Notes under the pieces: model-generated
Told to the model about the DNA's origin: nothing
Seen by the model: the letters and a program-made list of their open reading frames with translations, nothing else
Databases searched by the model: none
In this document: positions 1-8,765 of the stretch, in pieces
Layout: every line of letters begins with the position of its first letter
Numbering within the stretch: the stretch's first letter is position 1
Assembly: GCA_937891045.1 (NCBI GenBank)
Contig: CALBEV010000185.1
Coordinates: 1 to 57,259 of the forward strand
DNA: 57,259 nt
Direction of reading: 5' to 3'
Source of the DNA: an uncultured Burkholderiales bacterium
Lineage (GTDB): Bacteria > Pseudomonadota > Gammaproteobacteria > Burkholderiales > Burkholderiaceae
Position numbers and translations under genes: made by a program

Positions 1-62
1 GTATCAACATCAAGTAATGGAAAACACGACGTCAGTACTTTTAGAGCGGTTAGCATCCGCTT

Positions 63-1661
63 ATGAATATCTTTTTAGATAATTTTTTTCGGCAATTGGT
101 CAAGCTTTCCGATCGTTCACGCGCCCTTCATCGGTCGTGGATTCATGCATGGTTGGCGTTAGGTACCTTGGTGGCGGGCGGCATGGTTTGGTGGGGTGGT
201 GGCATTTTTTCGCCCAGTTTGCTGTGGTTGGCCATCTTGCCCAATGCCGCCTTGTTCTTCTTGTCGCAAACAGCCACCATGGCCTGGTTGTCCATCGTGA
301 TGGTGGTTTTGATCGGCATCGGTCTGACAGCACAAGACAGCATGCTGCACATGCAAGAAGTGATGATGGGCATGTCGGGCATCAGCGTGGCCATCCACCT
401 GGTGCTTGTCCAGCTCTGTTTGATGATGATTCACTTGGTGTACGACAGGCGATACCGCCAAAAAAGCAGTCGCATTGCAGCCAGCATCACCAAATTGAAG
501 GCCGTGCAAAACAAACTACAAGTGACTGAAATTTACAAGGATCGCTTCATTGCCACCGTCAGTGAAGATTTGCGCTCGCCAATGAACACTATTTTGGGTT
601 ACAGCGATGTGCTGGCTGACATGGCCCAGGACAAACCAGACTTGAGTGACACGGTGCAGCACATACGCACATCCATTCAGCAGTTGCTGGACATGACCAA
701 CAATATCCTTGACCACGCGCAATTGAACGCCGGTCAATTGCGCTTGAATTTTCGACCCATGTCGCTAAAACAGGTCATTCAAAACGAATGGGCACAGTGG
801 TCGGTGGGCCAAGGGGTTGAATTCAAAATCGTGGTGCAAAAAAACATGCCGCAATGGCTGTGGTGCGATGAAGATCGATTCAAACAAATCGTCAGCATCT
901 TGTTGGGCAATGCCAAAAAATTCACCAGCCAAGGGCAGGTTCTGCTGCAGTTCAGTCACCAAGCAGAAATGCTGCAAATCGACATACGCGACACCGGTGT
1001 GGGTATCACGGATGACGTCAAAGCCTACATCTTCAAACGCTTTGACCAAGGTGACGAGTCCATGCAACACAAATTTGGCGGAATAGGATTGGGCCTGGCC
1101 AATGCTTTGGCGCTGACCCATTTGTTTGGTGGAACAATTGGCTTTGAAAGCCAAAACAGCCAAGGGTCGCATTTCTGGGTGCGTCTACCGGTTTGCCAAT
1201 GTGATTGGACGCAAGTAACAAAAGACCCCGCAGTCGAAGACCATGCCGTGGGTCAAAGCCGCATCTTGATCATGGATGATGAGCCTTTGGGGCAATTGGT
1301 CATGGCACAAGCCATTCGCAAAGTGTGGCCACAAGCGCAGATCACCCAAACAAGCAATGGCGAGCAAGCATTGAAGCATTTGCAAGACGCTGATTTTGAC
1401 GTGGTCTTGATGAATGGATGGATGACGCATGCAGAGGCGGGCGAGTGGGGCCTCAAGATCAGACAAGACATGGCTACCCGGTCAAGGGCAAAAGCACTGA
1501 TTGGTGTTACCGCAAGCATGCACAGTGCCGCGAAGGCCCAACTGATGTCGGCGGGCATGGATGAAGTGATAGTCAAGCCCGTGGATCCTCAGCAGTTGAG
1601 CAAGACGATTCAAAAATTGATCACGACAAGCCAGGCTCTGGAAAAAAGCGCTGTCGCTTAA
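63..1661 (+). CDS. Membrane hybrid histidine kinase-like protein lacking phospho-acceptor His and Asp
   Basis: 532 aa. About four to five hydrophobic segments lie in the first 130 residues, followed by a coiled linker, a HisKA-like dimerisation helix (about 158-225), a HATPase_c domain (about 265-380) and a receiver domain (about 405-525). The ATP lobe looks intact: N-box NAKKFT, G1 DTGVGI and G2 GIGLGL. The H-box reads VSEDLRSPMN where the family has SHELRTP, so Glu168 replaces the phospho-acceptor His. In the receiver the acidic pocket DDE, the Thr and the KP are kept, but the phospho-acceptor position reads DVVLMNGWM, so Asn451 replaces Asp. It should bind ATP yet cannot autophosphorylate in the usual way. 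The next kinase gene starts 12 bases downstream in the same direction. The stimulus is unknown. Confidence 0.85.
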   Translation: MNIFLDNFFRQLVKLSDRSRALHRSWIHAWLALGTLVAGGMVWWGGGIFSPSLLWLAILPNAALFFLSQTATMAWLSIVMVVLIGIGLTAQDSMLHMQEVMMGMSGISVAIHLVLVQLCLMMIHLVYDRRYRQKSSRIAASITKLKAVQNKLQVTEIYKDRFIATVSEDLRSPMNTILGYSDVLADMAQDKPDLSDTVQHIRTSIQQLLDMTNNILDHAQLNAGQLRLNFRPMSLKQVIQNEWAQWSVGQGVEFKIVVQKNMPQWLWCDEDRFKQIVSILLGNAKKFTSQGQVLLQFSHQAEMLQIDIRDTGVGITDDVKAYIFKRFDQGDESMQHKFGGIGLGLANALALTHLFGGTIGFESQNSQGSHFWVRLPVCQCDWTQVTKDPAVEDHAVGQSRILIMDDEPLGQLVMAQAIRKVWPQAQITQTSNGEQALKHLQDADFDVVLMNGWMTHAEAGEWGLKIRQDMATRSRAKALIGVTASMHSAAKAQLMSAGMDEVIVKPVDPQQLSKTIQKLITTSQALEKSAVA

Positions 1662-1673
1662 GGGTTGCACGAT

Positions 1674-3491
1674 ATGGTTCAAATACACATTGCGGATGTG
1701 TATGGCTTGCAAACAGCCTCCGTTTGGAAAACAGAACAGAAACTCAAAACACTATCGCGTATCGAACGTAATTTGATTTCTGCGTTCCCCTGGATGGTGG
1801 GCTTGGTGCTGTTTGGCATTGCCGCTTACTCGCCATCGACTGATATTGGGCGAGCCAGCATCACTGCCAGTGCCATGCTGGTGCTGGCCCCGTTTCTCTA
1901 CATCTTGCGGGTCTCCATCAAACTCATCATCCACCTGACCTTGACTGTTTGCAGTTTGTGCGCCATTTATATCGCCAGTCAAACAGGTGGTGTGATGTCG
2001 GTGCAATTGGCATGGTTGTTGTTTGCGCCCATGATGCCCCTGCGCTTGATATCCATCAAAGCGGGCATGGCCTGGATGTTGGTTTGCTTGTCCATCTATG
2101 TGGGCATGGGGCTGGTGGGTCAAAGCCATTGGGTGGCTGCGATGCCGCAGTATTCAGCAGACTTTCAAACCTGGACTGTGTTGCAAAGAATGCTGCTGTG
2201 CATGGGCATGTTGGCCTTGCCATGGTTTTATGCCAAGTCGTATCGGCATTCGATTGCAGTCATGCGCCAGCACAACAAAGTGATTCGCCAGAAAAAGGCA
2301 GAACTGGTGAGGGCGCAAGAGAACAAAAAGAAATTTATTTCACGACTGAGCCACGAAATGCGAACGCCCATGAATGCCGTGGTCGGGTTTTCTCACTTGT
2401 TGCGCATAGGCTCAGACAAACATCCAGAAGCAACAGCGGTGATTGAACAAATTGAAAACACGGCCCAGCAATTGCTAGGCATCATCAACGGCATCATGGA
2501 TTACACGCAACTGATCGATGGCAAGCTCAAAGTCAACCGCGAAAGAGTGAGATCTGAAGCTTTGATTCGCAACACCTTTGATATGTTTGAACAACGCGCT
2601 AAAGACCTGCGGTTGGAATACCGCTGTGAGATTGACCCCCAATTTCCTGCTTGGATAGAAGTCGATGCCACCAGAACACGCCAAGTGTTGATGAATTTGC
2701 TTGAGCATGCGTTGCAACGCACTCCAAGCGGGAATGTCAGTTTGATGGCCAGGTTTGAACAACAGCAACTGCAGTTCACGGTGGAGGACTCCGGAAGTGA
2801 GTTGTCCATTGAAGCGTCGCATCAATTGACACAGCCAGGCCCCGTCGACCAGCATGAAGATTTGAAAGCGGTGGGACGAGCCAACCTGATGCTCTACATG
2901 GCCAATGCCCTGACCCATTTGATGGGCGGGACTTTGCAGCTACAGAAGTCATCGCACGGCGTGGCCATTGGCATGTATCTACCGCACATGCCCGTGCAGG
3001 AAGAGGCTTACAGCGAATCCCAAGCGGCAGAGGACAAACCTTTGCACCTGATCATCCAAGACTTGCCCTTGGAGGTATTGGTGGTTGATGACAACCCGGT
3101 CAATCGCTTGCTGGTCGATCAGGTCATTCGGTCGCATTGGCCAAAGGCGCATGTGGTGCAGGCTCACCATGGGAAGCAAGCATTGAGCTTGTTGGGCCAG
3201 CAACTCTTCGACTTGGTGTTGATGGACATGCTGATGCCCGAAATGGATGGCATCGTGGCCACCAGCATGTTGCGTCAAACCGTATCCTCACAAAACCAAA
3301 ACATTCCGGTTTTGGGATTGACTGCCAACATCAGTACCGATGATCATCTGCGGTGTTTACAAGCAGGCATGAACGATATTGTGCTCAAACCCTTCGACCG
3401 CGATAAATTGACCCAACGGCTAACCCAATTACTTTTAGCCAGTCCTGATTTCCGCAGCAAGTACGCTCAGCATATACAAGCTGCTGCATAA
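1674..3491 (+). CDS. Membrane hybrid histidine kinase with intact His and Asp but degenerate ATP lobe
   Basis: 605 aa from the ATG at 1674, preceded by AAGGG at 1660-1664 (9-base spacing); an in-frame TTG at 1665 is the other possible start. Several hydrophobic segments lie at about 35-190, then HisKA, a HATPase_c-like region and a receiver. The H-box LSHEMRTPMN carries His227 and the receiver motif DLVLMDMLMP carries Asp518, with DDN and KP kept. The ATP lobe is eroded: the N-box reads NLLEHALQRT (His345 where Asn is expected), G1 reads DSGSEL rather than DxGxGI, and the G2 glycines are reduced to VGRANLML. By family knowledge this protein is a poor ATPase but a good phospho-acceptor, the reverse of the upstream gene. 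The two are probably co-transcribed. No HPt or output-domain protein is seen nearby. Confidence 0.85.
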   Translation: MVQIHIADVYGLQTASVWKTEQKLKTLSRIERNLISAFPWMVGLVLFGIAAYSPSTDIGRASITASAMLVLAPFLYILRVSIKLIIHLTLTVCSLCAIYIASQTGGVMSVQLAWLLFAPMMPLRLISIKAGMAWMLVCLSIYVGMGLVGQSHWVAAMPQYSADFQTWTVLQRMLLCMGMLALPWFYAKSYRHSIAVMRQHNKVIRQKKAELVRAQENKKKFISRLSHEMRTPMNAVVGFSHLLRIGSDKHPEATAVIEQIENTAQQLLGIINGIMDYTQLIDGKLKVNRERVRSEALIRNTFDMFEQRAKDLRLEYRCEIDPQFPAWIEVDATRTRQVLMNLLEHALQRTPSGNVSLMARFEQQQLQFTVEDSGSELSIEASHQLTQPGPVDQHEDLKAVGRANLMLYMANALTHLMGGTLQLQKSSHGVAIGMYLPHMPVQEEAYSESQAAEDKPLHLIIQDLPLEVLVVDDNPVNRLLVDQVIRSHWPKAHVVQAHHGKQALSLLGQQLFDLVLMDMLMPEMDGIVATSMLRQTVSSQNQNIPVLGLTANISTDDHLRCLQAGMNDIVLKPFDRDKLTQRLTQLLLASPDFRSKYAQHIQAAA

Positions 3492-3517
3492 CCCCGCCTC
3501 AGTAACCCGGATGCCTT

Positions 3518-3546
3518 GGGGCCAAGGCCGAATGCGAAAGGGCCCC
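3518..3546 (+). other. Hairpin after the kinase pair
   Basis: GGGGCC at 3518-3523 pairs with GGCCCC at 3541-3546 around a 17-base loop, 27 bases after the second kinase stop. There is no clear U-tract, so termination is only possible. The remaining sequence to folE at 3597 is AT-rich and probably holds its promoter. Confidence 0.3.
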
Positions 3547-3596
3547 AGCCACAGGGCTGTTAGTATTCCTATTTAAAAATCAAAATATCTTCCATC

Positions 3597-4298
3597 ATGT
3601 CTCAAAACAAGCTTGACCAAGGCGTGCCCATCTCCGTGAAAATCCGCGAGCGCGTGATGGCCTCCGGTCAGCGCTTTCATGCCAACGACAACATTGCCGA
3701 GTTCCTAAAGCCTGGCGAATTAGAGGCTTTGCTGGATGAAGTCGAGGTCAAGATGCGTGGTGTCTTAGAGAGTTTGGTGATTGACACCGAGCACGACCAC
3801 AACACCACCGACACTGCCCGACGCGTGGCCAAACTGTATGTGCAAGAGGTATTTCGCGGTCGCTATGTCAAAGCGCCTGAAATCACCGAATTTCCAAATG
3901 CTGAACAACTGAACGAATTGATGATCGTCGGCCCCATCACCGTTCGAAGCGCTTGCAGCCATCACTTTTGCCCCGTCATTGGCAAGATCTGGATTGGCGT
4001 GTTGCCCAACAAAAACACCAACGTCATCGGCCTGTCCAAATACGCCCGATTGGCTGAATGGGTCATGGGCCGTCCGCAAATTCAAGAAGAGGCGGTGGTG
4101 CAACTCGCCGATTTGATCCAAAACAAAACCCGCCCCGATGGTCTGGCATTGGTGATGGAAGCCACCCACTATTGCATGGCTTGGCGCGGCGTGAAGGACA
4201 TGGACAGCCGCATGATCAATTCGGTCATGCGGGGGTCCTTTTTGAAGGACCCCAATTTGCGGCGTGAATTCCTCTCGCTGATTCCGCAAAAAAACTAA
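3597..4298 (+). CDS. folE: GTP cyclohydrolase I
   Basis: 233 aa. It converts GTP to 7,8-dihydroneopterin triphosphate, the first step of tetrahydrofolate synthesis, in the cytoplasm. The zinc ligands of the type I enzyme are visible: Cys120 and His123 in SACSHHFCPV, and Cys193 in THYCMAWRGV. The loop NVIGLSKYARL and the tail region RRGVK-like WRGVKD also fit the family. The first zinc motif has ACSHHFCP where the textbook enzyme has CEHHLLPF, so this is a variant subtype rather than the E. coli form. The gene stands 105 bases after the kinase pair and is followed 6 bases later by a DUF429 gene, probably in the same transcript. Confidence 0.88.
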   Translation: MSQNKLDQGVPISVKIRERVMASGQRFHANDNIAEFLKPGELEALLDEVEVKMRGVLESLVIDTEHDHNTTDTARRVAKLYVQEVFRGRYVKAPEITEFPNAEQLNELMIVGPITVRSACSHHFCPVIGKIWIGVLPNKNTNVIGLSKYARLAEWVMGRPQIQEEAVVQLADLIQNKTRPDGLALVMEATHYCMAWRGVKDMDSRMINSVMRGSFLKDPNLRREFLSLIPQKN

Positions 4299-4304
4299 AG
4301 CTTC

Positions 4305-5126
4305 ATGAGCCTTGTGCTTGGCTGCGATTTCAGCAGCAGCCCTTCCAAAAGAAAAACCATTGTGTTGGCTTGGGGGCGCTGGCGCTCAGGCCGCGTGGTC
4401 CTTGATAATTTGGCGCATTGCGATTCGCTCGATGGTTTCAGCCAAGCTTTGCAGACCCCAGGTCCGTGGGTGGGCGGCTTTGATTTGCCCTTTGGCTTGC
4501 CGCGCGAACTCGTGTCACAGCTGGGTTGGCCCACCAACTGGCTGGCCTGCATGCAGCACTACGCCCACTTGAGCCGGGATGACATTCGCGATGCGTTCGC
4601 CGCTTTTTGCAATGCTCGTCCGGTTGGTGGCAAATTCGCCCACCGTGCAACGGACATCCCCGCAGGCTCCAGCCCTTCGATGAAATGGGTGAATCCACCC
4701 GTTGCGTTCATGATGCATGCGGGGATCCCCCTGATGCTGGAAGCAGGCTTGGACTTTCCCGGTCTCCACGAAGGGGACACGACACGGGTGGCTTTGGAAG
4801 CCTATCCGGGCCTGTGGGCCAAACGTGTTCTGGGCAACCGCAGTTATAAAAACGATGCAGCTGCCAAGCAAACCCCCGAGCGACTGATTGCCCGCAAGGA
4901 CCTGTTGCATGCGCTGGTGTGGGGCCACGATGCCCTGCCAGCGCGTCTGAAGCTCACGGATGCGCAACAAGACCAGTTGGTGGCTGACGCTTCAGGCGAC
5001 AGTTTGGACGCCGTGCTGTGCATGGTGCAAGCAGCGTGGGCCGAACAGCAGCACCGCCAAGGCGAGCCTTTGTATGGTTTGCCTGCACACATGGATCCGC
5101 TGGAAGGCTGGATCATCAACGCATGA
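4305..5126 (+). CDS. DUF429 domain protein
   Basis: 273 aa. The sequence matches the DUF429 family, an RNase H-like fold of unknown activity. An acidic residue follows the first strand (LGCDFSSSPSKR), a second lies in GGFDLPFGLPREL, and the late motifs EAYPGLWAKR and SYKNDAAAKQTPERL with a basic helix are typical. No signal peptide or membrane segment is seen. It starts 6 bases after folE, and its TGA overlaps the ATG of the GNAT gene (ATGA at 5123-5126), so the three genes form a likely operon. The function is unknown; the fold hints at a nuclease or phosphotransfer role, which is inference. Confidence 0.75.
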   Translation: MSLVLGCDFSSSPSKRKTIVLAWGRWRSGRVVLDNLAHCDSLDGFSQALQTPGPWVGGFDLPFGLPRELVSQLGWPTNWLACMQHYAHLSRDDIRDAFAAFCNARPVGGKFAHRATDIPAGSSPSMKWVNPPVAFMMHAGIPLMLEAGLDFPGLHEGDTTRVALEAYPGLWAKRVLGNRSYKNDAAAKQTPERLIARKDLLHALVWGHDALPARLKLTDAQQDQLVADASGDSLDAVLCMVQAAWAEQQHRQGEPLYGLPAHMDPLEGWIINA

Positions 5127-5701
5127 GCGACTTCAGCTTTGCAGACAAACTCGAAACACCCCGCATGTGGTTGCGCTGCCCCTATCCGGGTGACGGCGAG
5201 GCGGTGTACCAAGGCGTGGCAGAGACTTTGCAGCAATTGAGGGCCTGGCCCGACTCCTTGCCTTGGGCGCAAAAACCGCAGTCGGTAGAAGCCTCTGAGG
5301 ACTATTGCCAAACTTGTTATGCGGCTTGGGCCATGCGCATCAGTTGGCCCATGTTGTTGATCGACAAAGCCAGCGCAGCGTTTGTGGGCAGCATTGGTTT
5401 TCACCAAATTGACGCCGACATGCAGCAGTGGGAGTTGGGCTATTGGTGTCGATCACGTTTTCAAGGACAAGGCCGCATGACCGAAGCCGTGCAAGCGCTG
5501 ACACAAGCCGCCTTGCAGGTGGCACCGAATGCGCAATTGGTTTGTCGCATTGACAGCCGCAACCAAGCCAGTGCCAAGGTGGTGATGAATGCAGGCTATG
5601 AGATGGTGAAAGAAGAGGCGCTGACTTCAGACGCTGGGGCAGTGCAGACGGTGCGGCATTACGCCTGGCTGCGCGACTTGCACACCGGGCAATCGGGCTG
5701 A
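5123..5701 (+). CDS. GNAT family N-acetyltransferase (RimJ/RimL-like)
   Basis: 192 aa from the ATG at 5123, which overlaps the preceding stop codon. The order is that of RimL-like acetyltransferases: an N-terminal ETPRMWLRCP strand, the central strand FVGSIGFH, ELGYWCRSRFQGQGRMTEA as the acetyl-CoA pyrophosphate loop (Q/R-x-x-G-x-G/A form), and the late CRIDSRNQASAKVVMNAGYE segment in which Asn and the AGY helix shape the active site. It probably acetylates an amine or a protein N-terminus; the substrate cannot be told from sequence. Longer in-frame starts exist upstream but lie inside the DUF429 gene. Its last 43 bases overlap the convergent moeB-like gene. Confidence 0.75.
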   Translation: MSDFSFADKLETPRMWLRCPYPGDGEAVYQGVAETLQQLRAWPDSLPWAQKPQSVEASEDYCQTCYAAWAMRISWPMLLIDKASAAFVGSIGFHQIDADMQQWELGYWCRSRFQGQGRMTEAVQALTQAALQVAPNAQLVCRIDSRNQASAKVVMNAGYEMVKEEALTSDAGAVQTVRHYAWLRDLHTGQSG

Positions 5702-6417
5702 CGCTGCAAGCGCATCTCAGTCCAACTCAGGTCGCGCCCATCCATCATTTGCAAACGACCTGCCAAGGATGTGCCCAAGCCAGCCAGCAGCTTCAGCGCT
5801 TCAGCGGCTTGCAAGCTGCCAATCACGCCCACCAAGGGTGCCAACACGCCCATGGTGGCGCAACTCACCTCTTCGGGTGCTTCATCGGCGGGAAACACGC
5901 AGGCATAACAAGGCGATTGGTGGTCACGCACGTCGTAGGTGGTGAGTTGGCCATCGAGGCGAATCACCGCGCCACTGACCAAGGGCACAACATGTTTCAC
6001 ACATGCAGCATTCAGCACTTGGCGGGTTTGAAAGTTGTCACTGCAATCGAGCACCACATCGGCTTGCTGAACCAGTGTGTCCAGCAATGCAGCATCGGCG
6101 CGAATGGCCACGGCATTGACTTGGCAACCCGGGTTCAAGGCCAACATGGCGGTGCGGGCGGAGTCCACCTTGGGCTGACCAATGCGTTCGGTGGTGTGCG
6201 CGATTTGCCGTTGCAGGTTGGTCAGGTCCACCGCGTCATGGTCGACCAAGGTGATGGTGCCCACGCCTGAGGCCGCTAAATACAAAGCCGCTGCACTGCC
6301 CAAGCCGCCAGCCCCCAACACCAGGGCGTGGCTGTTCAAGAGCTGGGTTTGACCTTCGTCGCCAAGTTCGTTGAGCAGGATATGGCGTGAATAACGAAGC
6401 AGTTGGGCGTCATCCAC
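5659..6417 (-). CDS. moeB: HesA/MoeB/ThiF family adenylyltransferase
   Basis: 252 aa. An E1-like enzyme that adenylates the C-terminal glycine of a ubiquitin-like sulfur carrier such as MoaD or ThiS. The ATP loop GAGGLGS is at residues 35-41, then VDHDAVDLTNLQRQ with the acidic and Arg/Gln residues of the active site, two zinc CxxC pairs (170-173 and 243-246), and a Cys186 in SCATMGV. There is no C-terminal rhodanese domain, so MoeB or ThiF is preferred over MoeZ. The two cannot be separated without genome context. It begins 3 bases after the S41 protease gene on the same strand, a likely operon. Its 3' end overlaps the GNAT gene tail to tail. Confidence 0.85.
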   Translation of the reverse strand: MDDAQLLRYSRHILLNELGDEGQTQLLNSHALVLGAGGLGSAAALYLAASGVGTITLVDHDAVDLTNLQRQIAHTTERIGQPKVDSARTAMLALNPGCQVNAVAIRADAALLDTLVQQADVVLDCSDNFQTRQVLNAACVKHVVPLVSGAVIRLDGQLTTYDVRDHQSPCYACVFPADEAPEEVSCATMGVLAPLVGVIGSLQAAEALKLLAGLGTSLAGRLQMMDGRDLSWTEMRLQRQPDCPVCKSRSQA

Positions 6418-6420
6418 GCC

Positions 6421-7869
6421 TTATTCTTCCTTGGTGGCAGCGGGGCGCTCTGAAAGTGTTTTGCTGACCTTGACCGGCTGGTTTTTCAAGTGGTTTAAGG
6501 CTTGTTGCAATTGGAAATCTTCGGCACTGCCAAACTCGGGCGATTTGCGATCAGCCACCGGTTTTTTGGATTCTTCTTCCAAACGCTTCAAAGCTTCTTC
6601 GCGGGCTTTTTCGCGGGCAGGGTCTTTGACTTCAGCGCCTTGGCCACTGTTGAGGTGCTTTTCCAAGTCGGCTTCACGGGTGCGCAATGCCGCATAAGGG
6701 CTGCCTTCAGCCGTGTCATCGACCAGCAACTCGGGCACGATGCCTTTGGCTTGGATGGAGCGACCGCTGGGCGTGTAGTAGCGGGCGGTGGTGATCTTCA
6801 AAGCGGTGTCAGCGCCAAGTTGGCGCACGGTTTGCACAGAGCCTTTGCCAAAGGTTTGGCTCCCCATCAACACAGCGCGTTTGTGGTCTTGCAAGGCACC
6901 AGCCACGATTTCACTGGCCGAGGCCGAGCCTTCGTTGACCAACACCACCAAAGGCACTTTTTTGTAAAAACCTTTGGTGGATTTTTCTAGCCCGGCCACC
7001 GAGTCTGCGCCACCCCGGCGTTGGTAATACTCGGGGGCAGCTTTGAAGGTGAATTTGCTTTCGTCCAATTGACCATTGGTGGACACCACGGTCACGTTGC
7101 TGGGTAAAAACACGGCAGAAATCGCCACAGCCGCATCCAACAAACCGCCTGGGTCGTTGCGCAGGTCGAGCACCAAGCCCTTCATTTTGGGATCTTGTTT
7201 GTACAGCTCTTCCAGCTTGCGGGTCAGGTCGTCGACCGTGCGTTCTTGAAACTGGCTGACACGAATCCAACCAAAGCCGTTTTCGATCATCTTGCTTTTC
7301 ACACTGACGGTTTTGATTTCTTCGCGAATGATGGTGACGGGGAAGGTGCGGTTTTCGTCTTTGCGGAAGATGGTCAGGATCACTTTGGTGCGAGGTTCGC
7401 CGCGCATGCGCTTGACAGCTTCGTTCAAAGAAAGGCCTTTGACCGAGGTGTCGTCCACCTTGGTGATCAAGTCGCCGGGCTTCAAACCCGCGCGGTCAGC
7501 AGGAGAGCCTTCAATGGGTGAGACCACCTTGACCAAGCCTTCTTCTTGCGAAATTTCGATGCCCACACCGACAAACTTGCCAGTGGTGCCTTCGCGGAAT
7601 TCTTTGTAGGACTTTTTATCGAAATACTGTGAATGCGGGTCGAGGTTGGCGACCATGCCAGCGATGGCGTCATTGATGAGTTTTTTCTCATCCACAGGTT
7701 CGACGTAGTCGCTCTTGACCATGCTGAAGACGGCGGCCAGCTGCTGCAACTCTTCCAAGGGCAACGGGGCCATGTTGGCGCGTGCCACAGTTTGCAGCGA
7801 GAACGTGGTGAGCGCACCAGTGAGTGCGCCAATGGTCAACCAACCTGCAATTTTCAGTTTCTGGCTCAT
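6421..7869 (-). CDS. ctpA: S41 family C-terminal processing peptidase
   Basis: 482 aa. It is exported by an N-terminal hydrophobic segment (about residues 9-30) and should act in the periplasm or on the inner membrane, cutting substrates near their C-termini. A PDZ domain (about 95-175) holds GSPADRAGLKPGDLI. The catalytic part has the Ser motif EGSASASEIVAGAL and the Lys motif GSQTFGKGSVQ, giving the Ser/Lys dyad of this family. The tail after about 400 is charged and rich in Glu and Lys, typical of the CtpA/CtpB group in betaproteobacteria. It lies just upstream of the moeB-like gene; gpmA lies further upstream on the same strand after a 113-base gap. Confidence 0.88.
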   Translation of the reverse strand: MSQKLKIAGWLTIGALTGALTTFSLQTVARANMAPLPLEELQQLAAVFSMVKSDYVEPVDEKKLINDAIAGMVANLDPHSQYFDKKSYKEFREGTTGKFVGVGIEISQEEGLVKVVSPIEGSPADRAGLKPGDLITKVDDTSVKGLSLNEAVKRMRGEPRTKVILTIFRKDENRTFPVTIIREEIKTVSVKSKMIENGFGWIRVSQFQERTVDDLTRKLEELYKQDPKMKGLVLDLRNDPGGLLDAAVAISAVFLPSNVTVVSTNGQLDESKFTFKAAPEYYQRRGGADSVAGLEKSTKGFYKKVPLVVLVNEGSASASEIVAGALQDHKRAVLMGSQTFGKGSVQTVRQLGADTALKITTARYYTPSGRSIQAKGIVPELLVDDTAEGSPYAALRTREADLEKHLNSGQGAEVKDPAREKAREEALKRLEEESKKPVADRKSPEFGSAEDFQLQQALNHLKNQPVKVSKTLSERPAATKEE

Positions 7870-7982
7870 GGGTACCTTGTTCGAAACAACACCGCCGCAC
7901 CTGCTGGCGATTTAGGAAGATAGTCTACTGTGGAAGCGACTTCTGCGGGGCCCTGTTTCGTCAAAGTCCGCCAGCCACAGGG

Positions 7983-8690
7983 TCAAGCAGGGGCCGTCAT
8001 CTCGTGCAGGTAGTAATGGCGAATAGGTTTAAAGTCGGCGGCCAGTTCATAGACCAAAGGTTGACCATTGGGGATGTTCAAGCCAACGATGTCTTGGTCG
8101 GAAATGCCATCCAAGTGTTTGACCATGGCGCGAATGGAGTTGCCATGGGCGCTGATGATGACCCGTTTGCCGCTGCGCAGGGCCGGGGTCAAAGCCTCGT
8201 TCCAAAACGGCATGACCCGCTCGATGGTGTCTTTCAGGCACTCGGTCAGCGGAATTTGCGCCGGCAGCAGCTTGGCATAGCGCGGGTCGCCGCGTTCGCA
8301 GCGGCTGTCATCGGCGGACAAGGCGGGTGGGGGCTCGTCGTAACTGCGTCGCCAGGCCAGGACCTGAGCCTCGCCGTATTTCTGGGCGGTTTCGGCCTTG
8401 TTCAAGCCTTGCAGCGCACCATAGTGGCGCTCGTTCAAGCGCCACTGGTGGGCCACTGGCAGCCAAGAGCGGTCTAGTCCATCCAACAAGTGCCACATGG
8501 TGTGGATGGACCGCTTTAAGACGCTGGTGTAGCCCAGGTCAAATTCAAAGCCATGGGCCTTGAGCAATTCACCGGCTTGGCGGGCTTGCACCACGCCGGT
8601 GGGGGTCAGGTCGACATCTGCCCAGCCCGTGAAGCGGTTTTCCAAATTCCAAGTGGATTCGCCGTGGCGAATCAAGACGAGCGTGTGCAT
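7983..8690 (-). CDS. gpmA: 2,3-bisphosphoglycerate-dependent phosphoglycerate mutase
   Basis: 235 aa. It interconverts 3-phosphoglycerate and 2-phosphoglycerate in glycolysis and gluconeogenesis. The phospho-His signature [10 protein letters not shown] lies at residues 6-15 and is followed by the family-specific [11 protein letters not shown]. The second active-site motif [11 protein letters not shown] and the late [10 protein letters not shown] with its catalytic His are both present. Length and motif order match the cofactor-dependent enzyme. It is divergent from the rhodanese gene across 75 bases that must hold both promoters. Confidence 0.93.
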   Translation of the reverse strand: MHTLVLIRHGESTWNLENRFTGWADVDLTPTGVVQARQAGELLKAHGFEFDLGYTSVLKRSIHTMWHLLDGLDRSWLPVAHQWRLNERHYGALQGLNKAETAQKYGEAQVLAWRRSYDEPPPALSADDSRCERGDPRYAKLLPAQIPLTECLKDTIERVMPFWNEALTPALRSGKRVIISAHGNSIRAMVKHLDGISDQDIVGLNIPNGQPLVYELAADFKPIRHYYLHEMTAPA

Positions 8691-8765
8691 GCCAGAAAAC
8701 CTTCATGAAATCCAAATCAAAAAAGGATTCTAGAATGACCCTCTTGTCTGAAACTGGGTGACTGT

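Noticed and set aside
1..82. Two open frames running in from the left edge, ending at 66 and 82
   Set aside because: One overlaps the first kinase start as ATGA, the other runs past it. Each is under 27 codons with no recognisable sequence and similar codon use, so an upstream gene end could not be chosen.
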